In this document: one piece after another, positions 27,389 through 39,500 of the stretch | Layout of the letters: every line of letters starts with the position of its first letter | How positions within the stretch are numbered: the first letter of the stretch is position 1 | Source of the DNA: Struthio camelus | Lineage: Eukaryota; Chordata; Aves; Struthioniformes; Struthionidae | Assembly: GCF_040807025.1 (NCBI RefSeq) | Contig: NC_090943.1 | Location: 5,070,356-5,134,355, forward strand | Direction of reading: 5' to 3' | DNA length: 64,000 nt | Notes under the pieces: model-generated | The model's input: only the letters and a program-made list of their open reading frames with translations | What the model was told of the DNA's origin: nothing | Database searches by the model: none | Made by a program: the position numbers and the translations under genes

Positions 27389-27511
27389 TTAGCACATAGA
27401 TGTAGTCATTTTTATTCCAGAGCTGGATGGCATAGTCCATCTTGTCCTCCTCCACACAGGCATAAGTCCGTATCTCTTACCATGCCATCTCCGACCAATT
27501 TCCGTTTGCAC
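27389..27511 (-). CDS. GHRHR: GHRHR exon 13: C-terminal tail and stop
   Basis: Encodes residues 384-423 and [14 protein letters not shown] matches human VRTEISRKWYG (helix 8), then a basic tail containing RTRWTMPS and ending TSMC, as in mammalian GHRHR. The acceptor is cctttccttttgAG, an uncommon GAG with a good pyrimidine tract. Confidence 0.94.
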   Translation of the reverse strand: MQTEIGRRWHGKRYGLMPVWRRTRWTMPSSSGIKMTTSMC

Positions 27512-30500
27512 CTCAAAAGGAAAGGAGAGTGTTATTTTGTGGTCAATTACTGTTAGGGAGAGGACTGGTGGGAAAGAGGTAACTTGTGAAAGGGGGCTAG
27601 AGACAGGTAAAATTTAAACATCTCAGTCTCAGGTAGTCACTCTGACTCTGGACTCCCTTTCTAGTTGACAGAGAAAAGTAGGAGCCTCCAGAGAACGTTT
27701 CACCTGGCCTATCTTAGCATGCTTGTTCCTCAGAACCAATGAAAAAGTCTAGTGTGGCTAGCTCAGAGTTGGACCTCCGGTGTTCAAAAAAGCATACGAA
27801 CCTCACTTTACTTTCAAGTAAAGACTCACTTTAGCTGGGTCCTCCCAGTCTTATGTTCCTATTTAATGATTATGGGTCCAACAATCAAAGGTTGTTGTTA
27901 GAGCTGTTGCACAGCAAAAAGGAAGAAAGGCCCACTTCCATTTTTAAGTTATCTGATTTCAATTTCCACCTAGTAGTCCTCAGTCCACCTTTCTCTGCTG
28001 AACTGAAAAGTCCATCAGCACTAAGTAACTTTCTCCTCATCAAAGTACTTACACTGTGATGCATTTATACATAGTCAAATCGCTTAAACCTCTTCTGAGA
28101 AATGAAACAGCTTGAGGTTTCTAACTCTAGCACTGTAAAACATTTTCTCAGATTTTTTTCAGTACCTTCTCCAATTTTTTTAAACATTCAATTGGAAATT
28201 ATTTCCAGCAATGGTCTCACCAACACTGCCTACAGAATTAAACATAACCTCTCCATGTTGCTTACCCTTTGCCTGTTGCTAAGGGATATCGTCTAGTTTC
28301 CAACTGTTTCGAGAAAAGTATAATCTGCAGCGCTCACTAACTTGTGGCTAAGAAATAATATTACCTTCCTATTTAAGACTACGAGGGGAAAATCATCAGC
28401 AGTCAGGAAATATTTGCTTTCTGTTGCTAGCAACCACGTGCACTTGTTCACAGTTATATACACTGGGTCCAGATCAGCCACTAAAGCCTGCTTTCACATT
28501 CAATTCCCATTAGAAATTTGCCTTTCCAGATGTTTAATAAGAAGAAAATATCTAATTTGAAGGGCTGTATTTATGAGAAGTCAAGTCGGATGAAAAGCTG
28601 TTATCTATCACCAGGAGTTATTAGGATTATTAACAGGGTGGTGGGGTGTTATCTAATGTTGCCTGTATTCAGTTAATCATCACTAGACTCTAAACTTGGA
28701 AAATGGAGATCTAGTCACTATGGTGACTGTATAGATCAGCTCACTGTAACTAACACAGGCATCTGCATTTGGCCAGTGGAATGGCTCTATAAGCATCACC
28801 AGCTATAATGATTAGGGGGCAGGGTTCACCTTCTAACCATACATTTGACACCCTAGAGGATGCCCTATGGGACTGCATATATGGATTAGGACACTCTCCT
28901 CTTTTTGGAGTATCAGTTGGAAACCAGTAGACTCGTGGTTTAACCTGAAACTGAATCCCAGTCATAGTCTAAAACAGCCATCATCTCAGCTGTCTTACAA
29001 TCAGAAAAGAGACAGGAAATCCCAGGGTTTCATCCCACTCTAAGAAACAGAGGATAAATTGATCTGCGGCTTTATGGTCATTGAGGCAACCTGTGTAATT
29101 CATTCCAGATGCATCTTTATTATAATATTTTATGATTTGCCCTGATTTACAATTATCCCTGGATGCTAAGGCTAAGTGGAACGACTCCCTGGCCCAGATC
29201 TTCATAATCTGTATGGAAATAGATATATCAATGTGAAAAAATACTGTGAAGCTTAATAAGCATATTAAAAAGTACTAGGTGAATATTTTGATACTGGGTA
29301 ATTATTGTAAATTAAACATTATTTCCAGTTTAATCATAGACCTTTAGTAACTGGAGATCCCTCATCTGCATTTGTACAGGGCTTTTACTGTGGGGTCTGG
29401 ACCTAGCATGGGAGACCCAAGCCCCACTGCAGTACAAAAACACACAGAAAGGATAAAAACACTAGTTGAAACAGAGAGCAAAGTAGTAACAGCTCGTTTC
29501 TCCACTAGATGGCTTCATTCCCATAAAAATATTTGAAATGAAATTCAACTTCATTGGTTCTCATGTTAACAGATCATTCTGTGAAGCTGGAAGATGTGAT
29601 TATCCACTTATATGAAACTAATTATTAATTGCATATGTCCACCAGTGAAAGTAATATTGTTAAGAAGCCCTTTACCTCTTGGTTCAGGAAACAGTAGAGA
29701 ACTGCTACAATAAACCCCTGAAGAAGAAGAAAAACAAACAAACAAAAAAAGAAAATTGTGGAACGTTAGCACAATTTGAAAAAAAAAACACTTACACTGT
29801 ATGGCTTCATGATAGTATTGTTTATGTGAAACAATGAGTATCATTATACATCAGAGTATTGTTACAAAGTGAAAAATTTGGTACAAATTGGTCAATGGGA
29901 CCATCAACTAACTTGTGCCTATTCATTAAAGTTAGTAAGGGCATATGAATTAGCAGAAACTGGTGACGTGGCAAATTAATTTCTCTTGGGCTTACGCTGG
30001 CAAAAGTATGATCCAGTCTACAGCCAAACTTGCTGCAAACTAATTCTTTAGGCAGCGTAAATCAGCAAGGAAACATAGATCTTACAAGGAGATCCTGTGC
30101 ACAGCACTCATACAGCTTTTCAGTCAATTTCTGTGTCTATGTAGTATATCAGATGACATTAAAAATACGGCTTATTGAATATTTCTGGCAATGCCCTGAA
30201 CCGAAATAAGCCAGGAAAATCCTATGAAGACAGTGGACCTGGGTGAACAGATACTAGCTAAGCATCTCACCATGTTATGTTGCTTACTTTTTCCTTACAT
30301 TGTTAGTTAACTCAGTGAAGGACAAATCCAAGTGCGGATGCTCAGGAGTAGGTTCTGCAGGGTGTATTTGGACAGGATTGATCGGTATGGTAGGAAAACC
30401 AGGATGGGTTAAATTCTCAGGAGGAATAAATGGGCACAACTCCTGGATCTCCAGTGATACTCACTGGGCTAGTGATGCCATTCAACTATGTATGGAGGGA

Positions 30501-33500
30501 TGTTCTTCCTTGGTAGTATTTTCCACAGATGTTTCCAGTAAGAAGGGAGGAAAGCAAAGGGAAGCAGCCTACTCCTTTATCCGTAACTCAGGTAGCAAAG
30601 CGGTCTGGAGGGTAAGACAGAGCAGGCCTGTTGGCTGCTCTAGTGGGCACCAAGCTGCTCAAGCTGTCTACATGCTATTTGTTAATTCAGAGTAGCTGGG
30701 GCATCCAAGGTGCACCAGACATTTTGCCTACGTGCACAAGAGGGTACAGTATACAGCGTTCCTCAGGGCACTAGTCTGTTTGGGGCTGACTTCTACATCA
30801 GGCACTATTCTGTGTTAGTGTATTCACCTATCAATTTATTTATGGCCAAAAAATTAGAACGGAGTCTGGATCTTCAGCTTTTATTGACCCTGGATGATTT
30901 AATGTCAGGCCAAATCAGCTTGATCTTGTCAGAAAAGATGGGGAAGAGCTGTGGACTACCACTGGTAGCACTACTAGCTGTTGGGTAGAAACTGGATTAA
31001 ATTAGAAAATTTAATAAATCTGATGCCTCTGCAGTGGATTTACCTGAAAAGATCCAATGCAGAGCTCTAAATAAAGTCGGACTCCCAGGCTGGTATATTC
31101 CGGAAGAAAATTGAAGACAATATAATGGGTTCCAAATAGTGGAATTAAAAGCAGAGTTGACCTTGAGAGACGCCTAAAGTAGGATATGAGAAAAAGTAAG
31201 GGAATGTTAGTTTCCTGAGTTAAGACCGATGGATGCACTACGCAAAAGTGACCATCAGAAGTTAAAAAAAGGATCTAAGTGTCTAGATGTGGAGTTCATA
31301 TCCCTTGGGACAACAGTACTGCACAACAAGTGTCATAAGAAAATAGAAATACAATTATTATTGCCAATCAGCAATACCGCGTTCCTCTCTCTTCCTATGC
31401 GGTTTTGCCGTTTTGTCTTTCTGAATAAGAGTGCAGTTCAGGAAAACACGTGGAGAGAATACATCTTGCCTCAGTTTAGCCACTGAAAATGTGAACATTT
31501 GCTTGTAACTAAATATAGAGGAAGGACTACGCAGGCTCCCTCTGTAGTCAAAGTACAGACAAAGGGACCCCTAGAAAGCAATTTATCGTATCCTAAATCA
31601 GAGATCTAATATGGATTCAGTGAACAAGTGCGTACTCTCTCCACTGATTATAGCTGCAAAGTAGACAATTAAACTGATATCAACCATCCAAACATGAAGT
31701 AGTTATATGAGGTGAGATGAGTACCATGCTTTGTCTAGGTTTTTGAGGAATGGAATAAGGCCAGGAATTCTTGAATTTTAATCCTGTCCAAATTGGGCCT
31801 GTTTCTAACAATGAGCATGCTTTTCCTCTGTTTAGAGAAGAAGATGTAGCCTTTTACGGATAAAATCATTGTTCATTCTGTGTTCCAAACTCTACCTGTA
31901 CTGAGATGAGTTATTGAAGTTGATTTGTCTGGGGTCTAATTTTTTCAGCAAAATTCTGATGATGTTGATAAATAGGATGAAATTAACCTGTTTAAAACAT
32001 TTTAGAAGAAAAAAAAAAAGACCAGTTACTTTTTCATATGAGTCTCTCCAATGAAAATCATTCTTTGATTTCACTTATTATATAATTTGGGCAAGGTCAA
32101 TGAGATTAATATAAGATAATTAATAGAAACCCTGTTAGGAGCATTCAAGCATCTTAATACATTGCATTACAGAATCACAGAATCGTTTAGGTTGGAAGGG
32201 ACCTCTGGAGATCATCTAGTCCAACCTCCCTGCTCAAGCAGGGACCTCTAGAGCATATTGCCCAGGATCACATCCAGACGGGTTTTGAATATCTCCAGCG
32301 AAGGAGACTCCACCACCTCTCTGGGCAACCTGTTCCAATGCTCAGTCACCCTCACAGTGAAGAAGTTTTTTCTCAGGTTCAGATGGAACTTCCTGTGGTT
32401 CAGTTTCTGCCCATTGCCTCTTGTCCTGTTGCTGGGCACCACGGAGAAGAGGCTCGCCTCATCCTCTCGACACTCCCCCTTCAGATACTTGTACACGTTG
32501 ATGAGATCCCCTCTCAATCTTCTCTTCTCCAGACTGAACAGGCCCAGCTCTTGCAGTCTTTCTTCTTAGGAGAGGTGCTGCAGTCCTCTAATCATCTTTG
32601 TAGCCCTCTGCTGGACTCTCTCCAGTAGTGCCATTCTTTCTTAAAGAAAGTATTCTTTCTTAAAGAAACAGCTGAACTTGAAAGCTTGAGAATTTGACTC
32701 TGCTAAGTGAACTATTTTTGTTAATAGCTTCAGTGATTCATAATTTCTTTGTAGCTCATACCATTTTCATTGTTTTGGTTTAAGATGACTATTGCAATAA
32801 ATTCCAGCTAATATCTTTAGACGTTATGAGTATGATTCATATGGCTAAATATAGGCATTTACAATGAAATTTCTACATCTGAGCTGATCACCCTCCCTTT
32901 GTAGTCAATGGAGAGCCAGCCTGCATAGTCAATAGAGTCTGGGGTGGAGTGGGGATGAGTCATCTCCTCCCAACGTAGACATCTATTGTAAATAAGTCAG
33001 ATGAGTTGCATACTAAAAGTGTCTATTTCTCTTTGTTGAGTCTTTGGAGAAGCAAGAAGCTCAACTCCAAAGCCGGCAAGGGTCAATCCTAACTTGTGAA
33101 GCAAATTTTCTGCTAATGTAATCTGGTATAATGCTACAAAAGTCAGTGGAGCTGCTCACCTTTCTACAATCAGAAAGTTTCTCCCCATGCACTTTGTGTG
33201 CATGCATACAGCTATGCACGCATCTTCATTAGGTGTGTCTGAATGCTTAACTTGGACTAATAATGTGCACATTTCACCAGAAAGTCCAATCTTATTTTAT
33301 CCTTCAGTCCTACATCAACTACGTTCCAGTGGAAAAATGTAATCATCATCTTCCCAGTCCCCTGAATCTCTTAATCTCAAACACGTATGTCAGATGAGCA
33401 CCAAGAGGGAAAAAAACAAGGGAGATGGAAAGAAATGTAGTACTATACTGAAATATAGCAAACTGTGACCTAAATTTAATCAGAGATTCTTCCTTCACGT

Positions 33501-36500
33501 TGTTCACCTTTACATGCTTTGTGTTATGCATCTGTCCTCCAATTAACCTTTTAATAAATTGCTTTAAGGCCACCTAACAGCTGCTTTATCAAACATCCCT
33601 TGAGTTTAATGACATATGGGAGTCATCATAAACTCTAATCATTTGAGGTTCACCAGTTTATTCAATAAATGCCAAGTTCAAGAGCTGTTATCATTATTGC
33701 CACCTGTAAGTATAAACTTATCGCCATTGAAAGTCTACATTTAAAGTTTGTGCTGGTTTTAGGCTCTTAGGCTGAAAATTGCTTTTTCAAATACTTTAAG
33801 GAAGGTTTAGCCACCTGATTTCACATGAACTGACAATTATGTGAAAATTTTACTTTCTCTGAAGGATTTTTGGTTGTGGGGTGGTTCCCTCGCTCTCTTT
33901 TTGGCCAACTTTAGATGTGGGCAACTGATAAAACATTTTTACAGTAGAAATGTTACCATTCCCGTTTCTCACTGCAAACAGCATTTCAGCAAGCAGTAAC
34001 TAGATTTAAATTTAATTTTTTTCCCCACCTAATTAGTGTTGACAAGCTTAGAAGTAGTCCACGTACCCCAACAGAAATTATAATAGGTCCTTTGATTAGC
34101 CACCAGTAAGGAGAGCCTTGATTAATATCCCAACATCTGAGAAAATAACAGAAAGATTAGAAAAGAAGTATAGATAATCACTGCAATCAAGACACCACGT
34201 AACAGTAGCAGTGGAATTTTGAATAGATATATTTTTACGGCACATATATTACACCACATATAATTATGTGGCAGTATAGGCATAGCCTAAGTATCCAAAT
34301 ATTTAAACTCTGCTTTGTGTAGTATATATTCTTTGTAGTTTATCCTACCCTTTCCAAAAAGATAAAATTACCCTGAAATGTTGAGTGACAGCCATGGATG
34401 CAACAATTCTAACAAAGGGTTTGAACAGATGGTGCCCTGAATTATGCAAAAACACAGCTTTGTTCTTCAAAGCCACTTCTTTAAGACATGAAACATTTTC
34501 TCTTTATGAAATAGTGAGCTGCTTCAGAAGCATCAGAAGATACTTCATATCAGAAGTTCCTTAGATTTTACTTTCTCAATCTGTATATCTCATTAGAATC
34601 TCTTTGTTTTCCTGCAGCGGAAATAAATGCCTTAGGTCCCTGGGAAGGATCCCCTCCACAATTATATTTGCACCATTATGCGCTCTAACGGAGGTCATAA
34701 ACCCTATTCACTATATCTGCAGTGGAATGAAAATTTAGAACTCCCATCACAGCTACTTATCTACAGCAGTGATGTAGGGAAAAAAAATGAGGGTAATGCA
34801 TATTTTTTCTTCCACGTCATTGAAATGGAAAGTCTTCATCATCTTGTTCTTGGTTAACCACTCATATTTCCGCAGAACATGTCTACAGAGCACAGAACTT
34901 CGTATTAGGCCCCCAGGGGTGCCAAGGATATATTACTGTCTTAAAAATACAACCCAGCAAGACAGAACCACGTGCAAAATGACAACTTACGCAGTGTCTT
35001 CAAAGTAGAATTTTGCTAATATCCATATAAGGGTGAAAAGTGTAGGGAAACCTGTCAGATGAAAAAAAGAAAAAAAAAACAAAAGAAAACATTTAAAAAA
35101 ACCCTGTAGTTGTCTATATTCACCAGTTAATCCAATTCTTGTCCACTGAAACCCTGGTGTGATGAAACAGATCACCCATTTCCAGAACTGGAATTACCCT
35201 TTGTGGCCTGGTTGTGTAACGGGAGTAGCTTTTGACTCACTTATGGTACAAATATAAAAGGAAACCTAGTATGCACGATGGGATGAAACAAGTTGAGGAA
35301 TTGACCATCTGGTGATCATGCATCACTGTGAGGATGTAAAGGGATACAGAGGTAGCATTGCACACAATTTGTTGTTGCCGTCGAGTCATGAGGTTGTAAC
35401 CTTTTACCAACACAAATACAATTCACATATGTGATTTCACCAGAAGTCCCTGCTCGCAAACAGCAGATTCAAACCTAGATGTATGTAATAAGTTGTGTTT
35501 CTAGCATGACAAAATATTAGGGAGTAGCGTTTACCAGATCCTCAAACAACAGAAATATTAGCAATTCACAAAGACAGAATGCGATCTAATCTACCTTCCT
35601 GAAAAGGCAATTGAATTCTTCCTAAAACACAAAGGGTGATTCAGTCTGCTTGGTTGTCAGGCCTGCCTTTACCTTTGCTGGCAAGATGCATGGAGTGCCT
35701 TCCTGAATCTGCTGAACATTTTTCTAGACAAGTACCTTTATCTTCCTACGGAGCCCCAGGACTGAGTCCTTTTGGCTTTTCTTTTACACAGCACGTTTTT
35801 GGGGACAGGCACTTAATTCCTGAAGGCTAAGTCCCCACAGAAGTCTGAGCAATTCCATTTATTGTAGACTGCAACAAAAAGAGTTAGGATGTTGCAGTCT
35901 CACATCTGCTTTTTTGTCTAGTGGATAGAGTTCTGGGTGAGTGCTTTATTCACAAAATGACCATGCAACTCATAAAAATGCCTATTATGCCTTGATATGG
36001 ACCCATTCTCAGAAGATGACTAGCTATATTCTGCATTATCAGAAGCTCTCAGGATTTCCTGTTAGTTCCACAGAGAAAGTATACCTTACTGAGGTGGTTA
36101 GGATAGCTCCTTGGAGGTATCTGTGTTTTCAGTGGGGGGAAGTAGTATCTACGTGAAATGACTGCATGTCTTTCTATGGGTCCTCAAATATACTTAATTT
36201 TCCACATATTTCACGTGGAGTTTATTGCCTGCCTTTTAAAAGACTTGATTGTTCTTCGCTAGTATGTGTGTAAAAATAAAAGCAAAGCAATTAGGTAGAC
36301 TAGATCCCACATCTCGTGTTTTCATGAGATGGATAAAGCCTTTTGGAATATCTTGCTCTTTTTAATTTCGTCTCAAACCCTTACTTACCCCAGCCAAACA
36401 GAACAAGCCACCAAAAATATCTTCTTCCATGAGAAAGGGATGATAGTAGTAGACAGTTTAGGTAAAGAGCCTCTACTAGCAGCCACATGAAATTGGTCAT

Positions 36501-39500
36501 CATGAAGTAGTGACAGAAAACAACTGAGATCTTGCATTTGGTCTAGGGAATAGGAAAGGCAAAGTTTCAGCATTACACATGCAGAAACACGATTGCATTG
36601 CAAATGAATATAGCCAGCTATAATTCTGGCTGAGATATAAACAGGGCAAGATCTCACAGTTACATATGTGTTAAAAAAGAGATCTTCAGATGCAATACGG
36701 CTTTCTGAAAAGTAAGGCTTTAGCCATCCTAGTAGCTTGCCACCTCCACTGGGCTTTCCTTTAGATCTCTGTGCTAGAAATATAGTTTAGTTTTCGAAGC
36801 ATGTGATTCTCCCATAAATGCACTGGCCTTCAGTGTAGCTTATGCAAGTGGAGTCCAACTTTCAATAGACCTAGGATAAAAGTATGCTCAAGGACCTGTC
36901 AATTTTGCTTTCCCTCTTAGGTTCAGTTTTAAAATTTTATGTGTCCAAGAGCAATGCAGAAGAATCAGCCCACAAGAATGGTTTTGAAAACTGCTGGCTT
37001 ATTGCCGTTTTTCATGGCTGGACCCAAAGAAGCTTTGCTGTTTGCCTAGAACCTTGCATGTCCTGTGGGTTACAATTCAGAGCTTTGCTTCAGAAGATGG
37101 AGCCCAACGCTTGCAAAAGAAATGTCTTTAAAAACATTTTTTATGAAGAACTCAAAGGTCTTCAATTTTAGGCCTCAGGCTGTAGAAGGTTAACAGCACT
37201 AGAATGCTATTTTCTTTTTTCACAACAAAGCCTCCATTTGATTTAGAGTACTATAGGATCACAAACTACACAAAACACATAAGGGCATGAGATCCAGATG
37301 TATGGAGGTAAAACATACTGCATAAAAGAATTAATTAATGGTGGATGCCACATTAAAATATTCAAACATAAGAAAAAGCAGTACTGAAAAATGAAACCAT
37401 ATATTGACATTATGCAAAAAAAACACCAAGTACCACTGTTCCCTGCTTTTCATGTGCTTACTGTAGAAAGGCTGCAATGGTCAATGTCTTCCTCTTGGAA
37501 AAGGACAGCATCCTTAATGAAAATGGCAACAGCTTTTAAGATAAAAGTAAAAAAGAGCTGTATGTGGATATAATTTCTGGGACAGCGAAGCCTCCTGGAT
37601 AAAAAGAAGAAAAGGTCTTTCTTGAAGTAATTCACTCACTTGTCCCGGCATTAGTTCAAATATGCGACAAGGCCTTGTTTCATCTCGGATGCCTTCAGGC
37701 ACATATAGAAAGAAAACTTTCACCCATTGAGCTCTCCCTAATCAATAGGAACCTTCATTATGTAGTGCAATTCACCCACAGCCTACATCTTAACCTCCTC
37801 TCTCCTTAGGTGATGTCAAGCCCCCTTAATGTTTCTGACCTAACAGATCCAAGAATCAGCTTTAGTTCATATTCTGCATACCTGAGCAGGGCTGTCTTTT
37901 GGTTAGCATCATTTCTGGCCCAAGGGAAAACCTGCATGTGAGCAATGACCTCCTTGATATTATTTTGACTGTGGCAAAGCAGCTCCCAACAACAAGAAAT
38001 GCAGAGGGATCCCACACCAAATAGACAGTTTTCCCAGTGAGCGGGGCAATGATTACTTAGCAAGATTGTCCACGTATCAAAATTCAATGGATAATTGAAA
38101 TTGCATTAAATTGCTATATAGACAGCCTTATCCAGACTACTTCTTTAGTTTACCAAAATTACTTTTATGAATTAAATGAATTAAAATAATAGCTTTAAAA
38201 TAAGTTAGCACACCTATTTTAAACTCTTACCTTTATTTAGTTAAGATTAATTTTTCTAATTGTTGATAAATACAGATTTTGGGAGGTGTTATGCAGCTTC
38301 AACTCTATATCTTCATTTAAAGCTGAAGACTCTTAGCTAAAATGATAATTCATCCCTATTAAAAACTGAATTCACTCTGGTTCTGGTAAATTCAGGGTCA
38401 CCTAATCTTAAAGCTGATTTAGAGTGCAGAATTTTGTTGCTGAACTGAAATACCAACCCCACTGTTGAACTATAACTCTTTTCTCCCTATTTATAAGTCT
38501 CTTTCTGTCCATTGTTTCTTTCTTTCCACTTCTTTGGCTTGGTTTGTTTTTGCAAGGTCAGAGTGGATGTCAGTAAACATATCTGTTGACTTCCAGATAT
38601 GAGCTAGGAACCGACAGAGGTCAAGAAACTTTCCCCAGGGAAACCTGATTTTCACAATCTAATAACAAAACTCAAAAGTTTTCCTCAAAGGTATAAACAA
38701 GTACAAGGAACAAACAAAGATTAATAAAAGAAACCCTACATGACAGTAAACACGAGATCTATAGTAAAAGAAGTGATAAACAACCATTTTTACTCCAAAT
38801 ATCCTAAATAATACCTGAAAATGCCTCATAGGTGGATAGTTCAATGGGAAAGAAGTCATATCAGCTTAGCTAAATTCAGAATCTAATTTCCAAAGCATGT
38901 TTTGCGTATAAATATTTCAGTGTTCGTATACACAGTGGTATAGGAATATTGACTGAGTTGCTGACTTCTGCCAAAGGACAATCCGCGTTTATTTCGCAGC
39001 TCTGATTCTTCTCGTTTCTGACTTTCTCTGATCATCTTCTTTCATATTTAGCCTCAATTTAACATCGTTAAACCAATGTTGTCCGTCAATTTTACTTTTA
39101 TTCTTCTAATTCTACACTAATTTCTACGTCTAATGTTGTGTCACATGGTCTAAAGACTATTAAATAAATTAACGTTAGAGGATAACATTACATACCTGAA
39201 TGCAATAAGAACTGTCACAGCAATAATGAGTGAGGTGATAGATATACTGTATCCTATGGTATAGATGATCTTTATAGTAGAAAAGTAGGATTGCTATTAA
39301 AAAAAAAAAAGAGAGAGTGAATTGTTAAATAATTTGTAGTCAAATGAAAGCTGTTTTACTGATTCTATGTTTTACTTTGGTTGATACTTCCAGTCTGTTC
39401 ACGTCCCTGACTGCCTTTTGGTTCCCTTTAATCCCAAAGCAAAATTCAATGGAAATCAATCATTCATGACTTTTTCATGAAGGCCCATTCTATGGATGCA

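Larger units (their letters stand above)
31988..34066 (-). other. GHRHR intron 9, carrying a young CR1
   Basis: A 2079-base intron. The CR1 at 32172-32630 and the micro-duplication at 32633-32668 lie in it. The remainder shows no other feature. Confidence 0.85.
34137..39195 (-). other. GHRHR introns 5-8 (between exons 5 and 9)
   Basis: Introns 8 (34137-34990), 7 (35052-36388), 6 (36543-37461) and 5 (37595-39195), together with the three exons annotated separately. The intronic sequence is plain AT-rich DNA without recognisable repeats or further exons. The reading frames there are short and unsupported. Confidence 0.75.

Noticed and set aside
32258..32628. Plus-strand frames of about 100 codons
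   Set aside because: Antisense shadows of the CR1 in GHRHR intron 9.
36385..36657. 90-codon minus-strand frame ending VACSVWLG
   Set aside because: Wrong frame of GHRHR exon 7. The frame that fits the neighbouring exons reads [10 protein letters not shown].
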